Part shown: in pieces, positions 23,941 to 33,724 of the stretch | Position numbering within the stretch: the first letter of the stretch is position 1 | Layout of the letters: the number at the start of each line of letters is the position of its first letter | Source of the DNA: JBCBGF01 sp039193455 | GTDB taxonomy: Bacteria > Pseudomonadota > Alphaproteobacteria > Rhodobacterales > Rhodobacteraceae | Length of the DNA: 64,000 bases | Direction: 5' to 3' | NCBI GenBank assembly: GCA_039193455.1 | Contig: JBCCWO010000002.1 | Coordinates: forward strand, 300,966 to 364,965 | Translations under genes and position numbers: made by a program | The notes under the pieces: generated by a model | Told to the model about the DNA's origin: nothing | Databases searched by the model: none | Seen by the model: only the letters and a program-made list of their open reading frames with translations

Positions 23941-24980
23941 ACATGACCACACCGATCTCGCGGATACGGGACGAGCGCGTCACACTTGCGCATGGCGGCG
24001 GCGGCAAGGCCATGCGCGACTTCATCGAGGACGTGTTCACAAGCGTCTTCCAGCCCCCTGGGATGGAGGATCAGGCGCGGTTGATGTCCGCTGCTTTGCA
24101 AGAGCCGGGCGCCCGCCTGGCCTTTACAACCGATAGCTTTGTCGTCACGCCGCTCGAATTTCCTGGTGGCGACATTGGAAAGATTGCGGTCTGCGGCACA
24201 GTGAACGATCTGGCCGTGGGCGGGGCAAAGCCCTTGTGGCTGTCGGCCTCGTTTATCATCGAAGAAGGGATGGAGATTGCCTGCCTCCGGCGCATTGTCG
24301 CCAGCATGGCGCGTGAGGCTCAGGCCGCCGGCGTGAGGATCGTCACGGGCGATACCAAGGTCGTCGACCGAGGATCCGCCGATGGTGTTTTTGTGACGAC
24401 AGCGGGCGTGGGCGTTATCCCATCCGTTCGCGACTTGCGGGCAGAGAGGATCCGCCCCAGAGATGTGGCCATCATCAACGGCGTTCTCGGCGACCATGGC
24501 GCCGCGATCCTGGCGGCGCGTGGCGATCTGGCTCTGTCGATTGATCTTGAGAGCGATTGCCAATCGCTTTCCGCACTGATGGAGGCCGCGCTTGAGGCCG
24601 CGCCGGACATCCGGGCCGCGCGCGACGCCACACGCGGGGGCTTGGCGTCTGCCTTGAACGAACTGGCGGATGCGGCAGGTGTCACGATCGAAATTGACGA
24701 AGACCGCTTGCCGTTGCGGCCCGAGGTGACCGGCATGTGCGAGATCCTGGGGCTTGATCCCCTCTATCTCGCAAACGAGGGAACGCTGGTGCTTTTCGTC
24801 CCTGCCGATCAGGCTGAGGCCGCCATCGCCGCAATGCGCAGCACCGAGGCCGGGAGAAACGCCACTGCCATCGGCCGGGTCATGGACCAGCGCACAATGC
24901 CTGTCGTCATGAACACGCGCTTCGGCGGCAGCCGGATTGTGGACATGCTGGTCGGCGAACAACTGCCGCGGATTTGCTGA
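23937..24980 (+). CDS. hypE: hydrogenase expression/formation protein HypE
   Basis: 347 aa from ATG 23937, overlapping the hypD stop by four bases. A longer in-frame upstream extension is rejected because the family N-terminus (VTLAHGGGGKAMRDFI) lies just after this ATG. It has the PurM-like ATP-binding fold (GDTKVVDRG, DATRGGLASALNEL) and the required C-terminal PRIC, whose cysteine is carbamoylated by HypF and dehydrated to thiocyanate. It is the last gene of the hydrogenase locus. No clear terminator hairpin follows in the 209-bp gap before the convergent ankyrin gene. Confidence 0.97.
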   Translation: MNMTTPISRIRDERVTLAHGGGGKAMRDFIEDVFTSVFQPPGMEDQARLMSAALQEPGARLAFTTDSFVVTPLEFPGGDIGKIAVCGTVNDLAVGGAKPLWLSASFIIEEGMEIACLRRIVASMAREAQAAGVRIVTGDTKVVDRGSADGVFVTTAGVGVIPSVRDLRAERIRPRDVAIINGVLGDHGAAILAARGDLALSIDLESDCQSLSALMEAALEAAPDIRAARDATRGGLASALNELADAAGVTIEIDEDRLPLRPEVTGMCEILGLDPLYLANEGTLVLFVPADQAEAAIAAMRSTEAGRNATAIGRVMDQRTMPVVMNTRFGGSRIVDMLVGEQLPRIC

Positions 24981-25189
24981 GCGCGGGTTGGGTGGGAAGA
25001 CTTTGACGGCGACCCCCTGCGCGTAAGACTGGGCGGGGTTCGTCCGTTGCAGAAGAGGTTGCGTGTCATTTTTGGTCAGGTGCGCAGCTGTCTCATTCTC
25101 GGTTGCCAAAGTATGGTCGGAAAACTGCTCCGATCCCGAACAGATCAAAGCTGCAAAGTTCCCAATTGCCCGCGATGATGCGGTTCCTC

Positions 25190-26485
25190 CTAACGCGTCG
25201 CACCAGGATCGTCGCCATCTGAGACAGCAAGAAGATTGAAGGCCCCCGCATCAGCGCGGAGCCTGCGATTGTTGAAGCCCAAGACCCAAGGTCTCCGCCC
25301 ATCGCTGTTCACTGCATTTGGATCAGCACCACGCGCGATCAGGGTGCGTACGACGCTTCCGTCGGCGAACCGCGCCGCATAGTGCAGCGGTGTCTGATCG
25401 AAATCATCGCGTGCATTGACCGAAGCACCTGCATCGATAAGGAGCGTCACAAGCTCAGCCGGACCGGTGGCGGAGGCAAGCATCAGTGGCGTTGCATTAT
25501 CCGCATCACGCTGATCAACGACCGGGTTTTGCGACAGAATTAGCGCCATCACTTCCGGGTTTTCCGAGCTTGACGCGTAAAAGAGCGCGGTGCGGCCCTT
25601 GAAGCCAGTCGCTTCAACATTTGCGCCTAGCGAAACGAGTTCATCGACAGCCATGAGACGGCCTTCACGCAAAGCGGCAAGCAATGGCGTCGTGCCGTCA
25701 ATGTCGAGGGCCTCAATGTCGCCGCCGGACTGGACAAGCGCCCGGATATTCTCTGGGGAGCCCCTTCTTGCAGCATGATGCAGCGGTGTTCGCCCTTGTG
25801 CGTCACGCTTGTCAGGGTTTGCGCCTGCCGCAACTGTCAAAACGATGTTCTCACCTGACCGGTAATCGAACATGGCGACACGTTGCAACGCAGTCAGACC
25901 AGAATTGTCCTCTATTGTCACATCGGCCCCCGCGGCGATCATCCGTCGAACGATGCTCGGGTCAGCAAGCGGTAGCGCCGAGAAAATTGGCGTCCTGCCG
26001 TGTACATCTTTAGCATTTACGTCGGCGCCCGCGTCCAACAAGGCCTCGAGCATGTCGAGGTTCCCGTTAAAGCTAAATGCATGAAGTCCTGTCGAGCGGC
26101 CGTTGTCCCAGCGCGGGTCAACGCCTTCCGCGAGCAAAAGCAAGACAGCATCGGTCGAGCCCCCATAAAAGATAGTAGAGTGCAACAACCTCGGCTGTTT
26201 AATGTCAGCGCCGTTTTTGATCAGATAGCGTGTGATTTTTAGGTCATCGTGGCGGAGCGAAAACGAGAGTGCGGTATCTCCGATGCGGGTTTTGGCATTT
26301 ATCGGCGCACCGTCCTCGATCAACGCGACTACTGCGTCGAAATCATTGGTTTTTGCGGCTTGGTGCAGTGGCGTGACAAGGCTCCAGTCTGGGCTCTCCG
26401 GCTTGTCCTGTTGGACAAAAAACCAAACTGCAAAGACCATGCAGACGAGGACGAAAATGTAGGATAGACGTCGCACGTTCTGCAA
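25190..26485 (-). CDS. ankyrin-repeat protein with N-terminal membrane anchor
   Basis: 431 aa from a TTG at 26485; a GTG three codons later is possible. Residues about 8-25 form a membrane span or uncleaved signal (YIFVLVCMVFAVWFF). Then come about ten ankyrin repeats, with repeated TPLHHAAR, GADVNAKD and GANPDKRDAQGRTPL patterns to near residue 405. Such proteins mediate protein contacts; the partner is unknown. Base composition is visibly lower in GC than its neighbours (about 45% in 26161-26220), and it lies on the opposite strand to the hyp genes, which hints at transfer. Confidence 0.85.
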   Translation of the reverse strand: MQNVRRLSYIFVLVCMVFAVWFFVQQDKPESPDWSLVTPLHQAAKTNDFDAVVALIEDGAPINAKTRIGDTALSFSLRHDDLKITRYLIKNGADIKQPRLLHSTIFYGGSTDAVLLLLAEGVDPRWDNGRSTGLHAFSFNGNLDMLEALLDAGADVNAKDVHGRTPIFSALPLADPSIVRRMIAAGADVTIEDNSGLTALQRVAMFDYRSGENIVLTVAAGANPDKRDAQGRTPLHHAARRGSPENIRALVQSGGDIEALDIDGTTPLLAALREGRLMAVDELVSLGANVEATGFKGRTALFYASSSENPEVMALILSQNPVVDQRDADNATPLMLASATGPAELVTLLIDAGASVNARDDFDQTPLHYAARFADGSVVRTLIARGADPNAVNSDGRRPWVLGFNNRRLRADAGAFNLLAVSDGDDPGATR

Positions 26486-26795
26486 CCTATTCCATGCGGT
26501 TTATCAGACATTTAGGTTGGAAAGGTGTCGATTCCGAGGCGATCACGAACGTGCGTAACGGGCGCATCCGGACGATAACAACCCGCAAAGCCGCTGTTCG
26601 ATCGGCGATGTTTGACGTCCGCTTCGTCCGCAGAGCTGCCGCCCGCAAACCGCACCGCGGAACCTTCGGGGGCGACACAGCCCCAACCCCCCTCGCCAAT
26701 CACCGCCCGAGCCCCATATCGCAGAGTGCCCCGGCAACAGACTCTCCCCAAAGAGCGTGGTAAACCGCGACTCGTAACTCGACCAGGACACGTCA
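26486..26795. other. 310-bp gap without a supported gene
   Basis: Short frames exist on both strands but lack ribosome sites, family motifs or sensible composition. This gap should hold the start regions of the divergent ankyrin and flavoprotein genes. No promoter could be picked out with confidence. Confidence 0.5.
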
Positions 26796-28418
26796 ATGGA
26801 ATCCCTCGCCGCTGATCTCAGTACCCTTGTGCGCACCCCTTTGGCCGAGGCGCATGTGCGCGCCAGGCGCCGGATTGGTACCACGACCGACCTTCCCGCG
26901 GGCACCTGGATCGCCAAGACCGGGGAGGCGGCGGATACGTTTCACTATGTCGAAGACGGTGAGGTCGAGGCGATCGATCCGTCGACCGGCAAGCGGTATG
27001 GCAACGCAACGCTTGGGCCGACGCAGTATTTCGGCGAGATCACCTTTCTGACGGGGGGTGTTTTGATGATGGGCGCGCGCTGTGTGCAGCCGAGCCGCAT
27101 CCTCACCGTGCCCCGCGCCGCGATGCTTGAGCTGATGTCGCAGATCCCCGAGATGAGCGATATCATCGTGACCGTCTTCGCGGCGCGTCGGCGGCGGCTT
27201 CTGGAATCGAACCAAGCCGCGCTTACCATCATTGGTGCGGATCAGAGCCGTGCGTTGCGCCGGATTGTGGCCTTTGCCGGACGCAACCGCATCCCGGTGC
27301 GCACGCTGGAGCTCGACACGCCCGATGCCGATCACGAGGCCGAGGTATGTTCGATCAAGAAGCACGAGCCTGCTGTGATCTTTGGCAAGAATAACGTGAT
27401 CGAAGACCCGACGCCTGCCAAGATCGCGCGGCTCCTGGGGCTCGACCTCGCGGCGGATGCGGACACGATCTATGACGTGGTGATCGTGGGCGGTGGCCCC
27501 GCGGGCGTCTCGGCCGGGGTCTACGCCGGGGCCGAGGGGTTGTCGGCGCTGGTGCTAGATGACCTTGCGGTCGGGGGCCAGGCGGGCACATCGAGTCGGA
27601 TCGAGAATTACATGGGCTTTCCCACCGGGATTACAGGGGCGGATCTGTGTTGGCGCGGCGAGGTGCAGGCGCTGAAGTTTGGGACCCGCTTTGCCGTCCC
27701 GCGCAGGGCGACGGCCTTGGACAAGCGCGAAGACGGGGTGTTTTGCATCACGCTCGACAGCGGCACGATTGTGTGTGCACGCGCGGTGATCGTCTCGACC
27801 GGGGTGCAGTATCGGCGCCTGCCCATCGACCGACTGGAATCGTTCGAAAGCAGCGGGATCTACTATGCCGCGACCGATGTCGAAGCGCGCTATTGCCGGG
27901 ATACGGATGTGGTGGTGATCGGCGGCGGCAACTCGGCGGGGCAGGCGGCCATGTTTCTTTGCCGCACCGCGCGGCATGTGCATGTGCTGGTGCGCGGGCC
28001 GTCGCTGGCGGCGTCGATGTCCGACTACCTGCTCTCGCGGCTTGAGGCGGATCCAAAGATCACGATCCACTACCGCACGCAGATGACCGAGCTGCATGGC
28101 GAGACCGCGCTGGAGGGCGTGACGATCCGGGACGGGTTGGCGGGCCAGGATTGGCGGGTCGATACGGGTGCGGTGTTCGTGATGGTCGGCGCCGCGCCGA
28201 ACACCGGGTGGTTGTCGGGGCTGGTGGAGCTGGACGACAAGGGGTTTGTGCGCACAGGCGCCGAGGTTGGCGGTGGCTCGTCCTATGCCACATCGCATCC
28301 GGGCATCTTTGCCGTGGGCGATGTGCGCGCCGGTTCGGTCAAGCGCGTGGCCAGCGCGGTTGGCGAGGGCGCGGTGGTGATGTCGAAGGTGTGGGACTAC
28401 ATCGAAAACGGCGCATAG
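26796..28418 (+). CDS. cNMP-binding-like domain fused to thioredoxin-reductase-like flavoprotein
   Basis: 540 aa. Residues 1-135 form a cyclic-nucleotide-binding-like domain (YFGEITFLTGG at 78-88), but the usual Arg-Ser/Thr-Ala of the phosphate cassette reads MGAR, so ligand binding is doubtful. Residues about 143-216 resemble a thioredoxin/glutaredoxin-type linker without CxxC. Residues 225-540 are a two-dinucleotide-domain flavoprotein with FAD motif GGGPAG (232-237), NAD(P)H motif GGGNSAG (376-382) and GDVR (508-511). At the thioredoxin reductase CxxC position the sequence is AATD (358-361), so it cannot reduce thioredoxin by the normal route. Substrate unknown. Confidence 0.85.
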   Translation: MESLAADLSTLVRTPLAEAHVRARRRIGTTTDLPAGTWIAKTGEAADTFHYVEDGEVEAIDPSTGKRYGNATLGPTQYFGEITFLTGGVLMMGARCVQPSRILTVPRAAMLELMSQIPEMSDIIVTVFAARRRRLLESNQAALTIIGADQSRALRRIVAFAGRNRIPVRTLELDTPDADHEAEVCSIKKHEPAVIFGKNNVIEDPTPAKIARLLGLDLAADADTIYDVVIVGGGPAGVSAGVYAGAEGLSALVLDDLAVGGQAGTSSRIENYMGFPTGITGADLCWRGEVQALKFGTRFAVPRRATALDKREDGVFCITLDSGTIVCARAVIVSTGVQYRRLPIDRLESFESSGIYYAATDVEARYCRDTDVVVIGGGNSAGQAAMFLCRTARHVHVLVRGPSLAASMSDYLLSRLEADPKITIHYRTQMTELHGETALEGVTIRDGLAGQDWRVDTGAVFVMVGAAPNTGWLSGLVELDDKGFVRTGAEVGGGSSYATSHPGIFAVGDVRAGSVKRVASAVGEGAVVMSKVWDYIENGA

Positions 28419-28473
28419 CGGTCGTTGATCCTGCTCAAGGCAGGGGCCGTCCGACCAGCGCACAATCGCTGCC

Positions 28474-29187
28474 ATGCAGGAGCATGGCCATTCGCCAGCT
28501 GAAATCGCCAAACGGATTTCATCGCCAGCCTCCACCGGTCACCTGCGCGATGCGGTCTATGGCGCCATTGACGGTGCAGTGACCACCTTTGCCATCGTGG
28601 CCGGGGTGGTCGGTGCCGGGCTGTCGCCGCGCGTCATCATTGTGCTTGGGATCGCCAATGTCCTGGCCGACGGGTTTTCCATGGCCGCCGCGAATTACTC
28701 GGGCACCAAGGCCGAGGCTGACAACATTGCCCGCCTGCGCGAGATCGAGGAACGCCACATCGCCGAGGTGCCCGAAGGCGAGCGGTTGGAACTGCGCGAA
28801 ATCCTGTCGCAGAAAGGTCTGTCGGGGCAGGTTCTGGAAGACGCGACCGACGCCATTGCCGCCAACAAGCGGGCCTGGATCGATATGATGCTGGTCGATG
28901 AATACGGCCAGTCCCCGGTCGACCCGCATCCGTTGAACGCGGCCATTGCGACCTTCCTGGCCTTTCTTGCCGCGGGGCTTGTTCCGTTGATGCCCTTCTT
29001 TCTTGCCGTGCCCCAGGCGTTCACTTGGTCGGTCTGGTTCACCGCAGCGGTGTTTTTTGCCATCGGCGCACTCAAAAGCCGCTGGTCGCTGGCACCTTGG
29101 TGGCGGTCGGCGTGCGAGACGCTGGCCATTGGTGGTGCGGCCGCGATCATCGCCTATGGCGTTGGTACGCTCTTTGACGGGGGCTGA
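28474..29187 (+). CDS. VIT1/CCC1-family iron/manganese transporter
   Basis: 237 aa with five predicted spans. The first helix region carries the family signature AVYGAIDGAVTTFAIVAGVVGAGL, followed by ANVLADGFSMAAANYSGTKAE. A polar cytoplasmic segment (about 80-150) contains EIEERHIAEVPEGERLEL, where this family binds metal. The C-terminal spans lie at about 153-230. VIT1/CCC1 proteins move Fe2+ or Mn2+ out of the cytoplasm. Here it stands alone between the flavoprotein and ileS, so its metal and role are inferred only from the family. Confidence 0.88.
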   Translation: MQEHGHSPAEIAKRISSPASTGHLRDAVYGAIDGAVTTFAIVAGVVGAGLSPRVIIVLGIANVLADGFSMAAANYSGTKAEADNIARLREIEERHIAEVPEGERLELREILSQKGLSGQVLEDATDAIAANKRAWIDMMLVDEYGQSPVDPHPLNAAIATFLAFLAAGLVPLMPFFLAVPQAFTWSVWFTAAVFFAIGALKSRWSLAPWWRSACETLAIGGAAAIIAYGVGTLFDGG

Positions 29188-29371
29188 CGCCGATTGCCGC
29201 CTTGCCGCCCCAAGAATGCGGGCCTATACACCGCCCATGATGTTCGTATCCGCAATCATCATTCGAATTACAGGCCCGGCGCTCTGAGACGATGAGCCGC
29301 CGGGACAAGGCGTATGAGCTCTCGCGCCGCCCCTTCCGATCCTGACATGACGACCTAAGGACATGGCCCCC

Positions 29372-32311
29372 ATGTGTGCCGATACGCCTGACTACAAAGA
29401 TACGCTGAACCTGCCCGAAACCGATTTCCCGATGCGCGCAGGTCTACCGAAACGCGAACCCGACTGGCTGGCCCGGTGGGAAGCGATTGGGGTTTACGAC
29501 CGCCTGCGCGAGAAAGAGGGACGCCCGCCTTTCACGCTGCACGATGGCCCGCCCTATGCCAACGGGAACCTCCATATCGGCCACGCGCTGAACAAGACGA
29601 TCAAGGACATGATCGTGCGCTCGCATCAGATGATGGGCAACGATTCACGCTATGTGCCCGGCTGGGACTGCCACGGTCTGCCGATCGAATGGAAGATCGA
29701 GGAACAGTATCGCAAGCAGGGCAAAAACAAGGACGAGGTCGATGTGGTCGACTTTCGTCAGGAGTGCCGGAAGTTTGCCGAGGGCTGGATCGATGTCCAG
29801 CGTGATGAGTTCAAGCGGCTGGGGATCACCGGGAACTGGGCCGATCCCTACCTGACGATGGACTTCCATGCCGAACGCGTGATCGCCGAGGAATTTCAGA
29901 TATTTCTGATGAACGGCACGCTGTACCAGGGCTCGAAACCGGTGATGTGGTCGCCGGTGGAAAAGACGGCGCTGGCCGAGGCGGAAGTGGAGTATCACGA
30001 CCGGCAGACGGATGCGGTTTGGGTGCCGTTTCGGCTGTTGTCCGACACCGATGCTGTCTCAACCGGTGAGGGGAAAGTGGTCGCGCAGGGCGATCTGGCG
30101 GGTGGCAAGGTTCTGATCTGGACCACCACGCCCTGGACCCTTCCGCAGAACCGGGCGATCTGTTTTGGTCCGGACATCGCCTATGGGCTCTACGAAGTCA
30201 CCGGCCGGCCCGAAGAGTGCTGGGCCCGGATCGGGGATCGCTATCTGATCGCCGATGCGCTGGCCGACGAGGCGTTGTCGGCGATGCGGCTGGAGCCCGG
30301 GATGTGGCGTCGGTTGCGGGACGTGACCGCAGACGAGATCGGTGCGCTGACCTGCGCCCATCCGCTTCGCGGGGCCGAAGGTGCAGATGGCGAATGGGAC
30401 TACGATGTCCCCCTTCTGCCCGGCGCGCATGTCACGGATGATGCGGGCACCGGTTTCGTCCACACCGCCCCCAGCCACGGCGACGATGACTATGCCATCG
30501 GCGTCAAGCACGGGCTCCAGATGACCTACAACATCGGCGACGACAGCGCCTATCGCGCCAACCTGCCGTTCTTTGCGGGTGAACAGATCATCCGTCCGAA
30601 CGGCAAGCCTGGGAACGCCAACAAGGCCGTCATCGACAAGCTGGTCGAGGTGGGCGGCCTTCTAGCCCGCCGTCGCCTGACGATCTCCGACGCGCATTCC
30701 TGGCGCTCGAAGGCGCCGGTCATCCGGCTGAACCGCCCGCAATGGTTCGTCGCCATCGATAAGCCGCTGGGTGACGGGCAGGATGCGTATGGCGCGACGA
30801 TCCGCACCCGCGCGCTGACGTCGATCGACCAATTGGTGAAGTGGACGCCGCAGACGGGCCGCAACCGGCTCTATTCGATGATCGAGGCGCGGCCCGACTG
30901 GGTTCTGTCGCGGCAGCGGGCCTGGGGCGTGCCGCTCACATGCTTTGTCAAAACGGGCGCCAAGTATGACGACCCCGATTACCTGTTGCGCGACGCGGCG
31001 GTGAACGCCCGCATCCTTGAGGCGTTTGAGGCCGAAGGGGCGGATGCCTGGTACAAGCCGGGTGCGAAGGAGCGGTTCCTGGGCAACGACCACAACCCGG
31101 ACGATTACGACCAGGTCTTCGACATCCTCGATGTTTGGTTTGACTCAGGCTCCACCCACGCGTTCGTCCTGCGCGACCGCGCGGATGGCACCGAGGACGG
31201 CATCGCCGACGTCTACATGGAAGGCACAGACCAGCACCGCGGCTGGTTTCACTCCTCGCTCTTGCAAGCCTGCGGCACCCTTGGCCGCGCGCCCTATCGC
31301 AATGTCGTGACCCACGGGTTCACGCTGGACGAGAAGGGCAACAAGATGTCGAAGTCATTGGGCAACACGATCCTGCCCGATGAGGTCGTCAGCCAGTATG
31401 GCGCCGATATCCTGCGGCTGTGGGTCGTGCAGACCGATTATACCGCCGACCAGCGGATCGGGCCCGAGATCCTGAAAGGGGTCGCCGACAGCTATCGCCG
31501 ACTGCGCAACACGATGCGGTTCATGCTGGGCAACCTTGCCGGGTTCTCGGAAGAGGAACGTGTCGCGCCCGAGGATATGCCCGAGCTGGAACGCTGGGTC
31601 CTGCACCGTCTGGCCGAGCTCGACCACAAGGTGCGCACCGGCTATGCGGCGTTTGATTTCCAGGGGGTGTTCACAGCGCTCTTTAACTTTGCGACCGTCG
31701 ATCTGTCGTCCTTCTACTTCGACATCCGCAAGGACGCGCTCTATTGCGACGGGCCGTCCGATCGGCGGAACGCGGCGCGCACCGTGCTTGATATCCTGTT
31801 CCACCGGCTGACCACATGGCTTGCCCCGATGCTGGTCTTTACGATGGAAGAGGTCTGGCTTGAGCGGTTCCCTGGCGACGACAGCTCGGTCCACCTGGTC
31901 GACATGCCCGCGACCCCGGCGGATTGGCTGGACGAGCCGCTGGCCCAGAAATGGGCGGGCATCAGGCGCGTGCGCCGTGTGGTGACGGCGGCGCTGGAAA
32001 TCCAGCGGCGGGACAAGGTGATCGGCGCCTCGCTCGAAGCCGGGCCGATGGTGCATGTGCGCGATGCGGAGACGCTTGCGGCGGTGAAATCGGTGCCGTT
32101 CGAGGATGTGTGCATCACATCGGACATCACGTTGACCGGCGATCCGATCCCGGCCGAGGCGTTTCGCATGCCCGAGGTCGAAGGCGTCGGGGTGGTGTTC
32201 CACAAGGCGCAGGGCGAGAAATGCCAGCGCTGCTGGAAGATCCTGCCCGATGTCGGCCAGCACGCGCATCCCGGCGTCTGTCGGCGGTGTAACGCGGCGC
32301 TGGGTGACTGA
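29372..32311 (+). CDS. ileS: isoleucyl-tRNA synthetase
   Basis: 979 aa class I synthetase. HIGH is at residues 68-71 (NLHIGHALN), KMSKS in NKMSKSLGN near residue 660, and the editing domain lies between them (WTTTPWTLPQNRAI). The C-terminal zinc site is CQRCW and CRRC. ATG 29372 is preferred over ATG 29363 because the AAGGA site is only one base from the first but ten from the second; both are in frame. No leader regulatory RNA was seen. The gene charges tRNA-Ile and shares one base with the cupin gene downstream. Confidence 0.97.
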   Translation: MCADTPDYKDTLNLPETDFPMRAGLPKREPDWLARWEAIGVYDRLREKEGRPPFTLHDGPPYANGNLHIGHALNKTIKDMIVRSHQMMGNDSRYVPGWDCHGLPIEWKIEEQYRKQGKNKDEVDVVDFRQECRKFAEGWIDVQRDEFKRLGITGNWADPYLTMDFHAERVIAEEFQIFLMNGTLYQGSKPVMWSPVEKTALAEAEVEYHDRQTDAVWVPFRLLSDTDAVSTGEGKVVAQGDLAGGKVLIWTTTPWTLPQNRAICFGPDIAYGLYEVTGRPEECWARIGDRYLIADALADEALSAMRLEPGMWRRLRDVTADEIGALTCAHPLRGAEGADGEWDYDVPLLPGAHVTDDAGTGFVHTAPSHGDDDYAIGVKHGLQMTYNIGDDSAYRANLPFFAGEQIIRPNGKPGNANKAVIDKLVEVGGLLARRRLTISDAHSWRSKAPVIRLNRPQWFVAIDKPLGDGQDAYGATIRTRALTSIDQLVKWTPQTGRNRLYSMIEARPDWVLSRQRAWGVPLTCFVKTGAKYDDPDYLLRDAAVNARILEAFEAEGADAWYKPGAKERFLGNDHNPDDYDQVFDILDVWFDSGSTHAFVLRDRADGTEDGIADVYMEGTDQHRGWFHSSLLQACGTLGRAPYRNVVTHGFTLDEKGNKMSKSLGNTILPDEVVSQYGADILRLWVVQTDYTADQRIGPEILKGVADSYRRLRNTMRFMLGNLAGFSEEERVAPEDMPELERWVLHRLAELDHKVRTGYAAFDFQGVFTALFNFATVDLSSFYFDIRKDALYCDGPSDRRNAARTVLDILFHRLTTWLAPMLVFTMEEVWLERFPGDDSSVHLVDMPATPADWLDEPLAQKWAGIRRVRRVVTAALEIQRRDKVIGASLEAGPMVHVRDAETLAAVKSVPFEDVCITSDITLTGDPIPAEAFRMPEVEGVGVVFHKAQGEKCQRCWKILPDVGQHAHPGVCRRCNAALGD

Positions 32312-32775
32312 TGCCGAAACTCACCCCCGCGTGGGACCACAACGATCCCGGCCCGGACCCCTGGGCCGGGGACGAATGCGGGCCCTATGCGGCGTGGGCG
32401 ATTGCCGATGCGCTGGGGTTTCGACGCTTGGGCGTGTCGATGGAACGTCTGCCACCGGGATCGCGATCCTCGCTGCGTCACTGGCATTCGGATGAGGAGG
32501 AAGTGGTCTTTGTCGTCTCGGGCACGCTTGTGCTGGTTGAAGAGACAGAGACCACCCTTGGCCCCGGTGACGTCGCCGCCTGGGCGGCGGGGCAGGGGCC
32601 CGCGCATTGCCTTGAGAACCGCAGCGACAGCGATGCAGTGATCCTCGTGGCCGGATCCCGGGCCGGGGCCGATACGGTGACCTATCCCGATCACGATGTG
32701 CGCAAGCGCCGCGCCGCAGACGGGTCGCTGACGGTGACGCGGCTGGATGGAACGCCCCTCGATGGCCAGCGATGA
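32311..32775 (+). CDS. cupin-domain protein
   Basis: 154 aa, starting at an ATG overlapping the ileS stop by one base. One cupin barrel is visible: RHWHSDEEEVVFVVSGTLVLV supplies the first metal-binding motif (HxH...E), and GPAHCLENRSDSDAVILVAGSR the second. A C-terminal extension (YPDHDVRKRRAADG) is seen in cupins annotated as metal-dependent or sugar-binding. The substrate is not recognisable. Position suggests co-transcription with ileS and the DUF3253 gene. Confidence 0.82.
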   Translation: MPKLTPAWDHNDPGPDPWAGDECGPYAAWAIADALGFRRLGVSMERLPPGSRSSLRHWHSDEEEVVFVVSGTLVLVEETETTLGPGDVAAWAAGQGPAHCLENRSDSDAVILVAGSRAGADTVTYPDHDVRKRRAADGSLTVTRLDGTPLDGQR

Positions 32776-32992
32776 TCAGATCGCATCGGCGCTGATGGCG
32801 CTGGCCCGCGCGCGTGGCCCGAAGAAAAGCTTTTGCCCGTCCGAGGCGGCCCGCGCCCTGTCCGAGGATTGGCGCCCCCTGATGCCAGAGGTGCGCCGCG
32901 TTGCGGCGGACCTGCCGCTTGTGGCAACGCAACGTGGGAAGCCGATCGATCCGCTGACTGCGCGCGGGCCGATCCGGTTGCGCTTTCGCTAG
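32762..32992 (+). CDS. DUF3253 small winged-helix-like protein
   Basis: 76 aa from ATG 32762, overlapping the cupin gene by 14 bases; an in-frame ATG at 32747 is an alternative. The sequence has the DUF3253 pattern IASALMALARARGPKKSFCPSEAARAL, then WRPLMPEVRRVAADL and VATQRGKPIDP with a final PIRLR. The family looks like a small DNA-binding winged helix, but no function is known. Its stop overlaps the convergent pcs stop by four bases. Confidence 0.8.
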   Translation: MASDDQIASALMALARARGPKKSFCPSEAARALSEDWRPLMPEVRRVAADLPLVATQRGKPIDPLTARGPIRLRFR

Positions 32993-33684
32993 CCGTCCGG
33001 GCCGTAAAGCACCTGCTGCACCGCGCCCGCGGATACCAGATAGAGCGATGTCACCACCAGCCCCCAATGCGCCCAGCTCTGCGGGTGGAAATCGACCCAG
33101 GCGGCCCAGCCAGCAAAGAACGTCCAAGCGAACGCCATCGGCAGGGTCAGCGCACGCCAGCGTGCCGTGCGCACGGGATGCACGAATTTGACCGGCAGGA
33201 ACATCGCCGCCGCGAGCGCGCAGACGATGGCCAGGCTGATCCAGAAATTCGGGGCCAGCGCAAAGAGGACGAGCACCACCATGTTCCAGCATCCCGGGAA
33301 GCCGGCAAAGGAATAATCCTTTGTCTTCATACGTGTATCGGCAAAATACATCGCGCTTGTAAAGACGATCACGATAATCGCGATCCACCCGGTCCACCCG
33401 GGTAAGAGGCCGGACGCAAAGAGCGCGTAGGCCGGGATAAAAACATAGGTCAGATAGTCGATGATCAGGTCGAGCAGCACGCCATCCCATTGCGGCGCAT
33501 TGGTCTGAACGTTGTATTTCCGGGCGAGCGGGCCGTCGATGCCATCCACCGCAAACGCCACCACCAGCCATAAAAACATCAGGCTCCACTTCGCCTCGAC
33601 GGCGGCCAGCATCGCCAGCATCGCAAAGACGGCGCCACTGGCGGTAAGGAGGTGAACCCCGAAGGCTTTGGTGGCGGGTGTCAT
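32989..33684 (-). CDS. pcs: phosphatidylcholine synthase (CDP-alcohol phosphatidyltransferase)
   Basis: 231 aa with about seven membrane spans. The CDP-alcohol phosphatidyltransferase motif is complete: DGPLAR, then GVLLDLIID within residues about 47-75. Overall length and KDYSFAGFPGCWNM match bacterial Pcs, which condenses CDP-diacylglycerol with choline to phosphatidylcholine. This pathway is common in Rhodobacteraceae and rhizobia. The gene is alone on this strand apart from xerC upstream. Confidence 0.88.
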   Translation of the reverse strand: MTPATKAFGVHLLTASGAVFAMLAMLAAVEAKWSLMFLWLVVAFAVDGIDGPLARKYNVQTNAPQWDGVLLDLIIDYLTYVFIPAYALFASGLLPGWTGWIAIIVIVFTSAMYFADTRMKTKDYSFAGFPGCWNMVVLVLFALAPNFWISLAIVCALAAAMFLPVKFVHPVRTARWRALTLPMAFAWTFFAGWAAWVDFHPQSWAHWGLVVTSLYLVSAGAVQQVLYGPDG

Positions 33685-33724
33685 GAAACTGTCATGACCG
33701 AATTGCCGGGCAGGCGCAAACCGA

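Noticed and set aside
26494..26763. 89-codon frame upstream of the flavoprotein gene
   Set aside because: No ribosome site, no motif and arginine-rich composition; also overlapped by an equally long frame on the minus strand.
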